64,000 nucleotides of DNA from Nocardioides sp. cx-173 (lineage in GTDB: Bacteria > Actinomycetota > Actinomycetes > Propionibacteriales > Nocardioidaceae): positions 1 through 64,000 of the forward strand of contig NZ_CP088262.1 of the NCBI RefSeq assembly GCF_021117365.1. Direction: 5' to 3'. Positions 22,254 through 30,359 of the stretch are shown piece by piece. The notes under the pieces are model-generated. The model saw only the letters and a program-made list of their open reading frames with translations. It was not told the DNA's origin and ran no database searches. The translations under genes were made by a program, and so were the position numbers. How positions within the stretch are numbered: position 1 is the stretch's first letter; every line of letters starts with the position of its first letter.

Positions 22254-22275
22254 GGTCCACCCCTCGGGGTGGGCC
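22254..22275. repeat. Inverted repeat upstream of the relaxase
   Basis: GGTCCACCCC (22254-22263) and GGGGTGGGCC (22266-22275) form arms matching at 9 of 10 positions around a 2-bp centre, 40 bp before the relaxase start. It lies between the divergent ApeA-like and relaxase genes, so it could be an oriT stem, an operator or both. There is no direct evidence of nicking. Confidence 0.45.
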
Positions 22276-22315
22276 GAGCGTCATTTCAAGGCTAGGTGAC
22301 GAGTGTTGACGGGCG

Positions 22316-24964
22316 GTGACGAGGCAGATGCACGGTGGCGTGAAGTTCTACCGAGGCTCTGCGGCCGCCGCGCGCTCCTACGTCGAGGCCGACCACTCAC
22401 GCGCCGACGACTACTACCTGGCCGAAGGCAGCGGCCTGGCCGAGCACTACATCGCCGGCGCCGGAGCTGTGCACCGCGTCGGCGACCTCGACGGCCCGAC
22501 ATACGAGCGCTGGGTCGGCGGGTACGACGTGCTAACCGGCGCTGCCAAGGGGCGCCTGCGCGACGACGCACGCGCGCTGCGGTTCGTCGAGGTCATCGTC
22601 AACGGGCCGAAGTCCTGGTCGCTCGCCGCCGCACTCCACCCCGACATCGCGGCGGCGTACGACGCGGCGATGAGCAGAGCAGCTGGTGAGGTGATCGGGT
22701 GGGTGGCCGAGCACGCCACCACCCGGGTCGGGCCGCGCGGGCGTCAGGTGCAGGTGCCGGTGGAGATGGTCGAGGCGGCCGTCGTACGTCACTACACCTC
22801 GCGAGCCGGCGACCCGCACCGTCACCTCCACGTGCAGATCAACGCACGCGTCTTCGCTCGCGGCGCGTGGCGTGGACTGCACTCGGTCGGCGTCGTCGAC
22901 AGCATCGAGGCACTCAACGGGATCGGTCACGCCGCCGTGATGTGCGACCCCGACTTCCGGGCCGCGCTCGCTGAGCGGGGCTACAGCCTCGACGACGACG
23001 GCGAGATCCAGCAGCTCGCGCCGTACGCCGGCGGGTTCAGCCAGCGCGCCGCACAGATCAACCGCAACGTCGACCGGTACGAGGCCGCCTGGCGGGCCGA
23101 GCACCCCGACCAGGAGCCCGGGCCGCGACTGCGCCGTACCTGGGACCGTCGCGCGTGGGCGGACGCGCGACCCGACAAGGTCGTGCCCCAGGGCGGCGCC
23201 GACCTCGTCGCCGCATGGAACAGCGAACTGCGCGACCTCGGCTTCACGCCACCGACCATCCGCGCGCCAGAGCCGGGTCTTCAGATCGGTCGGATCAACC
23301 GCGACGTCGCCGCCGACCTTGTGCTCAGCCGGCTCGGCGGCAAGCGGTCGGCGTGGAACGCAGCCGACATCCGCGGCGAGGCCGAACGACTGATTGCCTC
23401 CGTCGGCGTGGTCGCCGAGCGACCCGTCCGGCACGAGCTGGTGGAGGACGTCGCCGATCGTGCCCGAACACGATGTGTGCCGCTGTTGGAACGTGATGAC
23501 GTCCCGGAGCATGTCCGCAGTCTGACGTCCGAGCGAGTCCTCGATGTCGAAGCCGACCTGGTCGACAGCATCGCTGCACGCTCTGCGCGGCCGGTCACTG
23601 ACGCGGTCCGGCTCCGCGGCGTCGCGCACCTCGACCCCGCGCAACGACGCGTCGTCGCGGCTCTCGCCGGTGACGCCGGCCTTCTGGTGATCGAAGGCGC
23701 CGCCGGCACTGGCAAGACCACCACCCTGGCTGCCGCGCGCGACGTACTGGACGACGCCGATCGTCGACTCGTGGTCGTCACACCCACGCTCAAGGCAGCC
23801 CAAGCGGCGCAGCAGCAGGTCGGTACCGACGCCTTCTCCGCCGCGTGGCTCATTCACCAGCACGGCTACCGCTGGGACCAGGACGGCCACTGGTCGCGGA
23901 CCGACGCCGCGCCCGAGGCCCGCGCCCGTCTGCTCCCCGGCGATGTCCTCCTCGTCGACGAGGCCGGCATGCTCGACCAGGACACCGCTCGCGCGCTGTT
24001 CGCCATCGCCGACCGGGCGCACGCAGTCGTCGCGCTCCTCGGCGATCGCCACCAGCTGCCGGCCGTTGGCCGCGGCGGTGTCCTCGACCTCGCCGCACGC
24101 TGGGTGCGACCCGAAGCGCACCACGAGCTCGAGTCGGTCCACCGATTCAGCGATCCCGCGTACGCCGACCTCAGCCTGCTCATGCGAACCGGCGAGCGTG
24201 CTGGTGAGGTCTTCGACGCCCTTCTCGAACGCGGCGAGGTCGTCGTCCACGCCAGCGAGGTCGAACGCACGGCCGCCCTGGCCGCGATCGGTGCCGACGG
24301 CGATCAGCTCGTCATCACCGATACCCGCGACCAGGTCGGTGCGCTCAACGCAGCGATCCGCGACCGCCGACACTCCGTTGGTGAACAGTCTGGCGAACTC
24401 ACCACGTGTCGTGGTGAGCGGATCGGTCTCGGCGACCGGGTGGCCACCCGACGCAACGACCGCGACCTCGCAGTCGCCAACCGCGACACCTGGACCGTCG
24501 CAGGCATCGGCGTCGACGGCAGCCTCCTCGTCACCGGCCGCGCCGGCCGACGCACCCTGCCTGCCGCGTACGTCCACGATCACGTCGAGCTCGCCTTCAC
24601 CACCACCGCCTATGGAGCCCAGGGAGAGACCGTCGACTCCGCCCACCTGGCACTCGGCGACGCGACCGGGGCCGCCTCGGCGTACGTCGGCATGACCCGC
24701 GGCCGCCACCGCAACGTCGCCCACCTCGTCGCCGAGACGGTCGACGACGCCCGCAGCCAATGGGTCGACGTCTTCAACCGCGACCGCGCCGACCTCGGCC
24801 CAACGCACGCCGCCGACAGAGCCGCGGACGACATCGACCGGTACGGACCGAACGCGCAGCCGACCGCCGCGGGACTCCACGCTGAGGGGTTGCGCGACGG
24901 CCCACGTCGGCCACCCCAGCCGATCCCGGCTCCTCGACCGAGCTCCCGTGGGATCGGCCGCTGA
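22316..24964 (+). CDS. MobF-family relaxase-helicase (TrwC/TraI type)
   Basis: MobF relaxases nick oriT through an N-terminal tyrosine and unwind the strand with a fused SF1 helicase. Of the 882 residues, the first 300 form the relaxase domain: GGVKFYRGSAAAARSY near the start, and the metal-binding histidine triad HRHLH at about 168-172. The helicase starts near 440, with Walker A GAAGTGKT at about 461-468, Walker B VDEAG near 549, and the late motif AYGAQGETVDSAH near 763. The start may be GTG 22316 or ATG 22328, the latter closer to a GAGG. No coupling protein or type IV secretion genes are nearby, so conjugation would need a helper. Confidence 0.92.
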   Translation: MTRQMHGGVKFYRGSAAAARSYVEADHSRADDYYLAEGSGLAEHYIAGAGAVHRVGDLDGPTYERWVGGYDVLTGAAKGRLRDDARALRFVEVIVNGPKSWSLAAALHPDIAAAYDAAMSRAAGEVIGWVAEHATTRVGPRGRQVQVPVEMVEAAVVRHYTSRAGDPHRHLHVQINARVFARGAWRGLHSVGVVDSIEALNGIGHAAVMCDPDFRAALAERGYSLDDDGEIQQLAPYAGGFSQRAAQINRNVDRYEAAWRAEHPDQEPGPRLRRTWDRRAWADARPDKVVPQGGADLVAAWNSELRDLGFTPPTIRAPEPGLQIGRINRDVAADLVLSRLGGKRSAWNAADIRGEAERLIASVGVVAERPVRHELVEDVADRARTRCVPLLERDDVPEHVRSLTSERVLDVEADLVDSIAARSARPVTDAVRLRGVAHLDPAQRRVVAALAGDAGLLVIEGAAGTGKTTTLAAARDVLDDADRRLVVVTPTLKAAQAAQQQVGTDAFSAAWLIHQHGYRWDQDGHWSRTDAAPEARARLLPGDVLLVDEAGMLDQDTARALFAIADRAHAVVALLGDRHQLPAVGRGGVLDLAARWVRPEAHHELESVHRFSDPAYADLSLLMRTGERAGEVFDALLERGEVVVHASEVERTAALAAIGADGDQLVITDTRDQVGALNAAIRDRRHSVGEQSGELTTCRGERIGLGDRVATRRNDRDLAVANRDTWTVAGIGVDGSLLVTGRAGRRTLPAAYVHDHVELAFTTTAYGAQGETVDSAHLALGDATGAASAYVGMTRGRHRNVAHLVAETVDDARSQWVDVFNRDRADLGPTHAADRAADDIDRYGPNAQPTAAGLHAEGLRDGPRRPPQPIPAPRPSSRGIGR

Positions 24965-25136
24965 CCAACTCCCTCTCGCCGAGTGATCGCCCGGAGCGGT
25001 CTGGATGACATAGGTGACCAGGAGAGGCTCGGGTCTCGACAGCACCGGTCACAGATGTCCGATCCGCAGAGCGCGATGTTGCTTCTCCAGGCAGGAGTCG
25101 CCGAATCCGTCGGCGGCCACGGCGAGAGGCGAAGTG

Positions 25137-25376
25137 ATGGTGACACCCATCGGCATCCCGGACGACTGGGACGACGACAACCTGATCCTGTTCGAGGAGT
25201 TCTGCGAACTCATCCGCACACCTCAGCGCACCGTTCGCGACTGGCGCCGACGCGGCGTCGGACCACGCTGGACACGCTTCCAAGGCGTCGGCCGGCTCTA
25301 CATCACCGTCGCCGAGGCCCGACGCTTCCTCGCCTCAGCCACCGCCACACGAGCGGAGGTGCGCTCCGATGGCTGA
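25137..25376 (+). CDS. Small helix-turn-helix protein, excisionase-like
   Basis: This 79-residue protein contains a winged helix-turn-helix signature: FEEFCELIRTPQRTVRDWRRRG followed by a strand-like GVGRLYITVAEARRFL. It resembles MerR/excisionase-type DNA-binding proteins of integrated elements. It starts 172 nt after the relaxase, with GAGAGGCG upstream of ATG 25137, and overlaps the next gene by 8 nt. It may regulate the relaxase or take part in excision; no partner is visible beyond the neighbouring second HTH gene. Confidence 0.72.
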   Translation: MVTPIGIPDDWDDDNLILFEEFCELIRTPQRTVRDWRRRGVGPRWTRFQGVGRLYITVAEARRFLASATATRAEVRSDG

Positions 25377-25566
25377 GCGACGCCCCATCCCGGTCTACCT
25401 CAGCCTCGAGGAAGCCGCCGAAGCCATGTCGGTCTCGGTCAAGACCATCCGGCGCTGGATCGCCGCCGGCACCCTCCCCGCATACCGCTGCGGCAAACGC
25501 GCCATCCGGATCAAACTCGAAGACCTCGAAGCAACTCCCCGGCAGATCCCGTCCGCTCGCTGGTGA
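25369..25566 (+). CDS. Excisionase-family DNA-binding protein
   Basis: A 65-residue HTH_17-type protein: YLSLEEAAEAMSVSVKTIRRWIAAGTLPAYRCGKRAIRI is the standard excisionase layout, with wing residues after LPAYR. Such proteins bend attachment-site DNA to steer the integrase toward excision. It is translationally coupled to the preceding HTH gene by an 8-nt overlap. Having two tandem HTH genes 3 kb from the integrase, rather than next to it, is somewhat unusual. Confidence 0.82.
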   Translation: MAERRPIPVYLSLEEAAEAMSVSVKTIRRWIAAGTLPAYRCGKRAIRIKLEDLEATPRQIPSARW

Positions 25567-25593
25567 GACCTGCTGAGATTCGCGCCGCAGCAA

Positions 25594-26016
25594 CTAGGCC
25601 GATCTCGCAGTGAAGCCCACTCCCGCGGTCATGAGGGGACGGAGTGCCTGGACCAAAGCCGCAAGCTCAGCCGCGGCGAGGTTGCCAGGCACGCCAACCT
25701 CCACCAGGGTCTCGGCCCGAGCGAAGGCGACGCGAGCGGCGGTCTCGAAGCGGCCGAGTTGCTCTGGGCTGAGCGCGTCGGCCTCTGCCTTGCGACCGTA
25801 GGAGGCGACCTCGTGCTGGGAGCGACGCAGGTACTCCTCGAACGTGTCGACGTGAGCCTTCGCCCGCTTGTAGTCGCGGTCAGCTCCTCGCCGGCAGGTG
25901 TCTGAGCAGTACTCCTTGCGACGACCGGGCCCAAGCTCCTGAACAACGGGCTTCTTGCAGGTGAGCCGCCCGCAAGGGGGGGCAATCTGGCCAATGCTCG
26001 GGTCGTCTGCATTCAT
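25594..26016 (-). CDS. Hypothetical zinc-ribbon protein
   Basis: I do not recognise a named family. The 140-residue protein starts near an N-terminal CGRLTC pair and a second pair in YCSDTCRRGADRDYKRAK, spaced like a short treble-clef or zinc-ribbon fold. It is followed by a long charged helix (residues 45-85) and a helical tail. Similar C-terminal YCSDTCR patterns occur in small plasmid and island proteins. It is convergent with the excisionase gene, 27 bp apart. DNA binding is plausible but unproven. Confidence 0.6.
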   Translation of the reverse strand: MNADDPSIGQIAPPCGRLTCKKPVVQELGPGRRKEYCSDTCRRGADRDYKRAKAHVDTFEEYLRRSQHEVASYGRKAEADALSPEQLGRFETAARVAFARAETLVEVGVPGNLAAAELAALVQALRPLMTAGVGFTARSA

Positions 26017-26377
26017 GATGTCCGCCTATTCGCGCGCTATGGGGGCTCGTAGGCGTCTAGTGTCGCGGCAGATCGTCGCCAGGGGCCGCAGAAGCGCCGA
26101 ACTACAACGGTGTTTATTCGCGCAATTCACCGACGAAATAGCCCCCGCCTCGTCGGCGTGTTGCGCCGCGGCGGGGCAGCACCGCTGCTGGACTGGCGTC
26201 GTCACCTGAACCCAGGTGGCGCAGAAAGCGCGCAAATGCCAAAGCGCCCGGCTGGGAGGCCGGGCGCTGAGGTGCACGGGACATGAGATGTCGCCGCACG
26301 GGTTGAACTGCAATGACATCACCGGTCCCGAGCTCGCGCAAGACACGCACTGAGGTGCGAGACGGGAGGGATCGCCA
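26017..26377. other. Gene-free stretch with a strong hairpin
   Basis: No gene is supported across these 361 bases. AGCGCCCGGC (26243-26252) pairs perfectly with GCCGGGCGCT (26259-26268) across a 6-nt loop, without a T-run. The part from 26026 to 26130 is less GC-rich than its surroundings and could hold the promoter of the leftward zinc-ribbon gene. Confidence 0.5.
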
Positions 26378-26704
26378 ATGTGGCGGTTCGTCGTAGCAAA
26401 CAACCAGGCCGGAAACCCCACGTGGTGGCTCTACGCCGGCAACAACGAGATGGTGGCGTGGGCCGGTGAGACGTTCGCGTCGACCTACAACGCCAGCCGG
26501 GCCGCGTCGGCCTTCAAGGCGGGAGCGAAGACCGCCCGGTACGACGTCTACCAGGACGCCGGCGGCTCCTGGCGATGGCGAGCGTGGCGCGGCTCCGACA
26601 AGGTCGCGGCGTCCGGTGAGTCGTTCTCGAGTCGGCACGCGGCCCAGGAGGCGGCCAACCGCGTCCGTGACAACGCGGGTGGGGCGGGTAGCGCCGCAGC
26701 CTGA
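26378..26704 (+). CDS. YegP-like DUF1508 protein, two repeats
   Basis: DUF1508 units are about 48-residue alpha-beta modules of unknown function. This 108-residue protein has two: residues 2-50 (WRFVVANNQAGNPTWWLYAG, then a SRAASAFKAGA helix) and 54-102 (YDVYQDAGGSWRWRAWRG, then HAAQEAANRVRDNAG). Both share the phi-x-x-a/d-GE-x-F-x-S turn. It sits between the zinc-ribbon gene and darT in the same direction as darT, but a strong hairpin separates it from darT. GACGGGAGGG precedes the ATG. Confidence 0.82.
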   Translation: MWRFVVANNQAGNPTWWLYAGNNEMVAWAGETFASTYNASRAASAFKAGAKTARYDVYQDAGGSWRWRAWRGSDKVAASGESFSSRHAAQEAANRVRDNAGGAGSAAA

Positions 26705-26713
26705 CCCGACAGG

Positions 26714-26743
26714 GGCGCCGGCTCCCACCTGGGAGCCGGCGCC
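26714..26743 (+). terminator. Hairpin after the DUF1508 gene
   Basis: GGCGCCGGCTCCC (26714-26726) pairs perfectly over 13 bp with GGGAGCCGGCGCC (26731-26743) around an ACCT loop, followed by TTCG. It begins 10 nt after the DUF1508 stop and should end that transcript before darT. Confidence 0.7.
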
Positions 26744-26808
26744 TTCGTGGTCGCGCACAGTCGCCTGAGATTCTCTGCAATCATCCTGTTGAAGAATGAG
26801 GAGGTAGC

Positions 26809-27453
26809 GTGGTTCGACCAGTTCCCACGCGTGTCTACCACTTCACGCATGTTGATAATCTGTCGACGATCCTGCGGGAGGGGATCCAGTGTCACGCCCA
26901 GGCCGGAGCCAGCGGACTGACCGCGGTGGACATCGGCAACCGCGCGATTAAGGCGAGTCGAGCCTCGCGTCAGGTGCCCGTGGCGCCGCACGGGTTGGTG
27001 GGGGACTACGTTCCCTTCTACTTCGCTACCCGGAGCCCGATGATGTCGGCCATCGACAACGGTCGGGTCCCCGAGTACACGGACGGCTCGGATCGCCTCA
27101 TCTACCTCGCCACGACGCTCGAGGCCCTTACGGCAGGGAGTGCCGAGATCGTGCTGACCGACCGGAATGCCGCGCTGGCCTTCACGGAGTTCCACCGCTT
27201 GGCTGACGGTGAGCCCGCTGAGGACTTCATCGACTGGCCGCTCATGGAGGCGCGGTACTGGAACAACACCAATGAGTACCCGGATCGGCGAGAGCGCCGG
27301 ATGGCCGAGTGCCTCGTACACCGGTCGGTTCCCTGGGAGTCGGTGCTCTTTGTCGGTGCAAGGAGTCAGACTGTGGCCGACCAAGTGGACCAGATCGTTG
27401 GCGCCGCTGAGTGGATACCGCGCGTGGCAGTGCGGACCAACTGGTACTTCTGA
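26809..27453 (+). CDS. darT: DarT, single-stranded DNA ADP-ribosyltransferase toxin
   Basis: DarT attaches ADP-ribose to thymidine in single-stranded DNA and blocks replication; homologues defend against phage. The 214-residue protein has the family hallmarks: YHFTHVDNLSTIL at residues 10-22, the DYVPFYFATRSPMM segment from residue 66, and the RRMAECLVH segment with the candidate catalytic Glu at 167. GTG 26809 lies downstream of a GAGGAGG ribosome-binding site. darG follows 17 nt later. Activity is inferred from family knowledge; residues look intact. Confidence 0.92.
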   Translation: MVRPVPTRVYHFTHVDNLSTILREGIQCHAQAGASGLTAVDIGNRAIKASRASRQVPVAPHGLVGDYVPFYFATRSPMMSAIDNGRVPEYTDGSDRLIYLATTLEALTAGSAEIVLTDRNAALAFTEFHRLADGEPAEDFIDWPLMEARYWNNTNEYPDRRERRMAECLVHRSVPWESVLFVGARSQTVADQVDQIVGAAEWIPRVAVRTNWYF

Positions 27454-27470
27454 GGCATGCTGGAGGTGAG

Positions 27471-28529
27471 ATGATTAAGGAAACAGCCGGGAACCTGCTG
27501 CTCGCCGACGTCGAGGCGCTCGTCAACACCGTCAACACCGAGGGTGTGATGGGCAAAGGCATCGCGTTGCAGTTCAAGAAGGCCTACCCAGCGATGTACG
27601 ACGCCTACCGCAAGGCGGCGAAGGCTGGCGAGATCTGCCTCGGCCACGTTCAAGTCTGGCCGACCGGACAGATGACTGGCCCCAAATACGTCATCAACTT
27701 CCCGACCAAGGGCCACTGGAAGTCGCGGTCTAAGCTCAAGGACATCGAGGCGGGACTCGTCTCTCTGATTGACGTGATCCAAGAGTTTGGCATCCAGTCG
27801 ATCGCTGTCCCGCCGCTGGGATGCGGTAACGGTGGCCTTGACTGGCGCTACGTCGAGCCTCGGATCGTTGCAGCCTTCGAGCACGTTCCGGACGTCGACG
27901 TTCAATTGTTCGCACCGGAAGGTGCTCCGGCCGCTGCCGAGATCGCAACGGCGGCGAAGCGTCCCGAGATGACGCCGGGACGGGCGGCCTTGGTCGAGCT
28001 CATTCATCGCTACACGGGCCAGTCGTTCATGGCACCCGGGCTCATCGAGTCGCAGAAACTCATGTACTTCCTCCAGACCGCTGGTGAGCCACTCAGGTTG
28101 AAGTTCGCCGCCAACCGGTACGGCCCGTATGCCGACAACCTTCGTCACGTTCTCAATGTCGTCGAAGGGCACTTCCTCAGCGGCTACGGCGACGGTAGCG
28201 CGACCGTTGCGGAAGCAGAACCGTTGGTGGTGATGCCCGGCGCTGCGGAGGAAGCGGAGCAAACACTCGAGAGTGCCGACGAGACCCGGGAGCGCATCGA
28301 CCGCGTCCTCGACCTGGCTGCCGGATTCGAGTCGGCCTACGGTCTTGAACTTCTTGCGACGGTGCACTGGTTGGCGACACAAGACGTGACAGTGGACGAT
28401 GACGCGCTCATGGAGAAGGTATGGGAATGGTCACCGCGCAAGGCGCGGATGTTCACTGCTGACCATGTGCGCACGGCGCTCGAGGCATTGCGCAGGCAGG
28501 ACTGGCTTCCAAAGGCCACGGCCGCCTGA
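27471..28529 (+). CDS. darG: DarG, macrodomain antitoxin of DarT
   Basis: DarG removes ADP-ribose from DNA with an N-terminal macrodomain and also binds and blocks DarT through its C-terminal part. The 352-residue protein begins MIKETAGNLLLADVEALVNT, with the substrate loop GVMGKGIALQFK near residues 24-35 and VPPLGCGNGGLDW near 110-122. The C-terminal 180 residues (from about ALVELIHRYTGQSF) correspond to the DarT-binding domain. ATG 27471 has GGAGGTGAG just upstream. It is convergent with the integrase, whose stop is 6 bp away. Confidence 0.92.
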   Translation: MIKETAGNLLLADVEALVNTVNTEGVMGKGIALQFKKAYPAMYDAYRKAAKAGEICLGHVQVWPTGQMTGPKYVINFPTKGHWKSRSKLKDIEAGLVSLIDVIQEFGIQSIAVPPLGCGNGGLDWRYVEPRIVAAFEHVPDVDVQLFAPEGAPAAAEIATAAKRPEMTPGRAALVELIHRYTGQSFMAPGLIESQKLMYFLQTAGEPLRLKFAANRYGPYADNLRHVLNVVEGHFLSGYGDGSATVAEAEPLVVMPGAAEEAEQTLESADETRERIDRVLDLAAGFESAYGLELLATVHWLATQDVTVDDDALMEKVWEWSPRKARMFTADHVRTALEALRRQDWLPKATAA

Positions 28530-28535
28530 GGGAAG

Positions 28536-29714
28536 TCAACGATCACGCCTGGCGCTCCACGCGTCGTACGTATCGCCGATCTTCTCCGCCAGTGTCTTGT
28601 CACGGTCCAGCGTGGCGTGTTGGTAGATCGCCATCGCTGCTTGGGACGCGTGCCCGGCGCGTGCCTGGAGCTCGGCGGCGGTGGCGCCCTGCTGGCCGGC
28701 GAGGGTCAGGGCGGTGTGCCGGAGGTGGTGAATCGTCAGGTCCGGTCGACCGGCGGCTTCGCGCGCTGGGCGGTAGCGGTCCATCAGGTACCGCACGCTC
28801 ATGTGGTCGGTCCGATCGCCGGCGAACAGCAGTCCAGCCGGGCCGGGAGCGGTGTGCTCGAGCAGGTGCTTCGGCAGCATCGGAAGGAACGGCGGCGGGA
28901 CGTGCACGGTACGGACTCCGCTGGCCGTCTTCGGTGCGCTGATGACGCGTCCGCAATTGGGGCAGGCGTCCTTGGTCCCGGGGATGACGTCCTTGTCGAC
29001 CTTGCGCGTGACCCTGATTCGACCGCTAACGCCGTCGATGTCGGAGCGTCGCAGCTCCAACAGCTCGCCCTCGCGGAGGCCCACGAACGCGGCGAGCACG
29101 ATGAGCAGTCGCAGCCGCTCGGGCATCGTCTCGATGATGACCGCAAGCTCGTCGAGGGTCGCCGGCACGGCGACTCGCTTCACGCGAGCAGAGCCGGCGC
29201 CGCGGATCTTCGGTGGCGCTCGGAAGATGAGCTCCTCCTCCTCGGCCGACTGGAGGATCGATCGCAGGAGCCGGTACGCCGCGGCGTTGCTCGACTCGGT
29301 GGCGGGATCGAGCGAGGCGCGCCACTGCTTGATCTCCGACAGGGTGACCTCGGTCAGCGGCATCTCACCGAAGTAGGGGAGGATCCGCGACCTCAGCAGC
29401 TGCCGGTAGTTGCGCTGTGTGGTCGGCCGCAGGCCGCGCTCGACCAGGAAGCGCTCGGCGAACGAGCCGACCGTGTTCCAGGCCGCGGCGGACTGCCGCT
29501 TGGACTCCGCCACCTGGCGTGCCCTGGGCGGAGTCCACTCCTCTCGGTCCACCAACGCCCGCTCGGCCGCGAGCCACGCTTCGGCGTCCATCTTGGTGGC
29601 GAGGGTGCGCGAGTAGCGGGTGCCGTCGGGCATGGAATAGCGAGCTCGGTGGGTCACCTTGCCGGTCGCGCTGACCCGCCGCTCGACCTCGCCGAAGCCC
29701 CGTCGCCTGGCCAT
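28536..29714 (-). CDS. Tyrosine-type site-specific integrase
   Basis: This 392-residue recombinase would join the element to tRNA-Ala. It has an Arm-binding-like N-terminus, a SAM-like core-binding domain (about 80-165) and a catalytic domain with Arg214 (GLREGELLEL), Lys262, His329 and Arg332 (IHHLRHT), His355 (AGHAS) and nucleophile Tyr364. A CPNC pair at 251-254 with a small insertion is seen in several actinobacterial integrases. It lies 165 bp from attR and reads into the island, convergent with darG. Confidence 0.95.
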   Translation of the reverse strand: MARRRGFGEVERRVSATGKVTHRARYSMPDGTRYSRTLATKMDAEAWLAAERALVDREEWTPPRARQVAESKRQSAAAWNTVGSFAERFLVERGLRPTTQRNYRQLLRSRILPYFGEMPLTEVTLSEIKQWRASLDPATESSNAAAYRLLRSILQSAEEEELIFRAPPKIRGAGSARVKRVAVPATLDELAVIIETMPERLRLLIVLAAFVGLREGELLELRRSDIDGVSGRIRVTRKVDKDVIPGTKDACPNCGRVISAPKTASGVRTVHVPPPFLPMLPKHLLEHTAPGPAGLLFAGDRTDHMSVRYLMDRYRPAREAAGRPDLTIHHLRHTALTLAGQQGATAAELQARAGHASQAAMAIYQHATLDRDKTLAEKIGDTYDAWSARRDR

Positions 29715-29741
29715 CCGGCAGCCGCCCTTCGATCCCGATTC

Positions 29742-29796
29742 CTAACCCCCTGCTTGGTTAGCAGCAGGAGTCCCTGTGGGGGACTGGTGGGGGAAA
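29742..29796. repeat. Right-end repeat module of the island
   Basis: 29741-29755 is a perfect 15-nt reverse complement of 12442-12456 in the att core. The 22-bp sequence at 29775-29796 is identical to 12552-12573. The order and orientation match the left-end module, with a 20-nt rather than 14-nt spacer. The module lies between the integrase start and attR, where arm-type sites are expected. Confidence 0.7.
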
Positions 29797-29879
29797 GAAT
29801 GTCCCCAATAGGGGAATCTTGTCCACCTATGTCCGACGTTTCCGCAGGTCACAGCCATATTGCGCCTGCTCCGGGTCGA

Positions 29880-29922
29880 TTTGCAAGCAGGGGGTTAGGG
29901 GTTCGAGTCCCCTAGGCTCCAC
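29880..29922. repeat. attR, right direct repeat of the tRNA-Ala element
   Basis: The 43 bases are identical to 12437-12479. Upstream sequence does not restore an acceptor stem or D arm, so this is a tRNA fragment rather than a second tRNA-Ala. Confidence 0.93.
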
Positions 29923-30359
29923 CAGCGAAATCCCGGCAGCCTGGGATCTTCTTCTTTTCTGAAGTGTTCCGGTCGACTTCCAGATTGGCTTCTAGGGGCT
30001 GGTGGGGAGAGCTCGATCCGTCGCCGCGAGGTGTTGAGTCAGCTTGCGTCGAGGAATGCCTGGTAGCGGGCTTCGAGCGAGAGCCGGTCGGTGAGGGACT
30101 GTGGCCACGTCGTTCTTCGGCGCCTAGTCGCGCGGTCCGGCTCGGCGAACTGGCTCGGCTCTGCGGCCCGGCTGGTGGCGTCGCCGGGTCTCCGAGCGAC
30201 GCGAGATGTGCGCAACTCCTTGCCTCGGGGGGCGATGGGTCGTGCCGCCGGACCTCTGACGTGTCCAGGACCGGCGCCTGTGCAAGGCGCTGTGTCCGAA
30301 AGGTGCCAATACTTCGACAACACCTGCTATGGGGTGCGGCCTGCGGCACCATCACCAGG
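29923..30359. other. Gene-poor stretch right of attR
   Basis: I see no supported gene in these 437 bases. The rightward frame of the next gene stays open back to 29964, but that part lacks any domain character and precedes a clear signal peptide. A leftward 94-codon frame (30039-30323) ends in TDRLSLEARYQAFLDAS, which looks protein-like and might be a fragment of an older gene. This could be residue of earlier insertions at the same tRNA site. Confidence 0.35.

Larger units (their letters stand above)
12437..29922. mobile_element. tRNA-Ala-integrated mobilisable defence island
   Basis: About 17.5 kb lies between two 43-bp identical repeats derived from tRNA-Ala, with a tyrosine integrase at the right end pointing inward. 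Inside are hsdM-hsdS-DUF262-hsdR, an ApeA-like gene, a MobF relaxase, excisionase-like HTH genes, a zinc-ribbon gene, a DUF1508 gene and darT-darG. There is no coupling protein, secretion ATPase, capsid or terminase gene, so this looks like an integrative mobilisable element rather than a self-transmissible one or a prophage. The hsd and dar genes use more A/T-ending codons than the flanking chromosome. Boundaries are direct observations; mobility is inferred. Confidence 0.92.

Noticed and set aside
29880..29922. A second tRNA-Ala gene
   Set aside because: Only the 3' part is present; no D arm or 5' acceptor strand lies upstream. It is the attR copy.
30039..30323. Leftward 94-codon gene right of attR
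   Set aside because: Most of it is Arg/Pro-rich shadow-like sequence; only the last 20 or so residues look protein-like, too little to support a gene.
29964..30359. N-terminal extension of the Ig-repeat protein
   Set aside because: A clear signal peptide begins at GTG 30360, so translation from further upstream would bury it.
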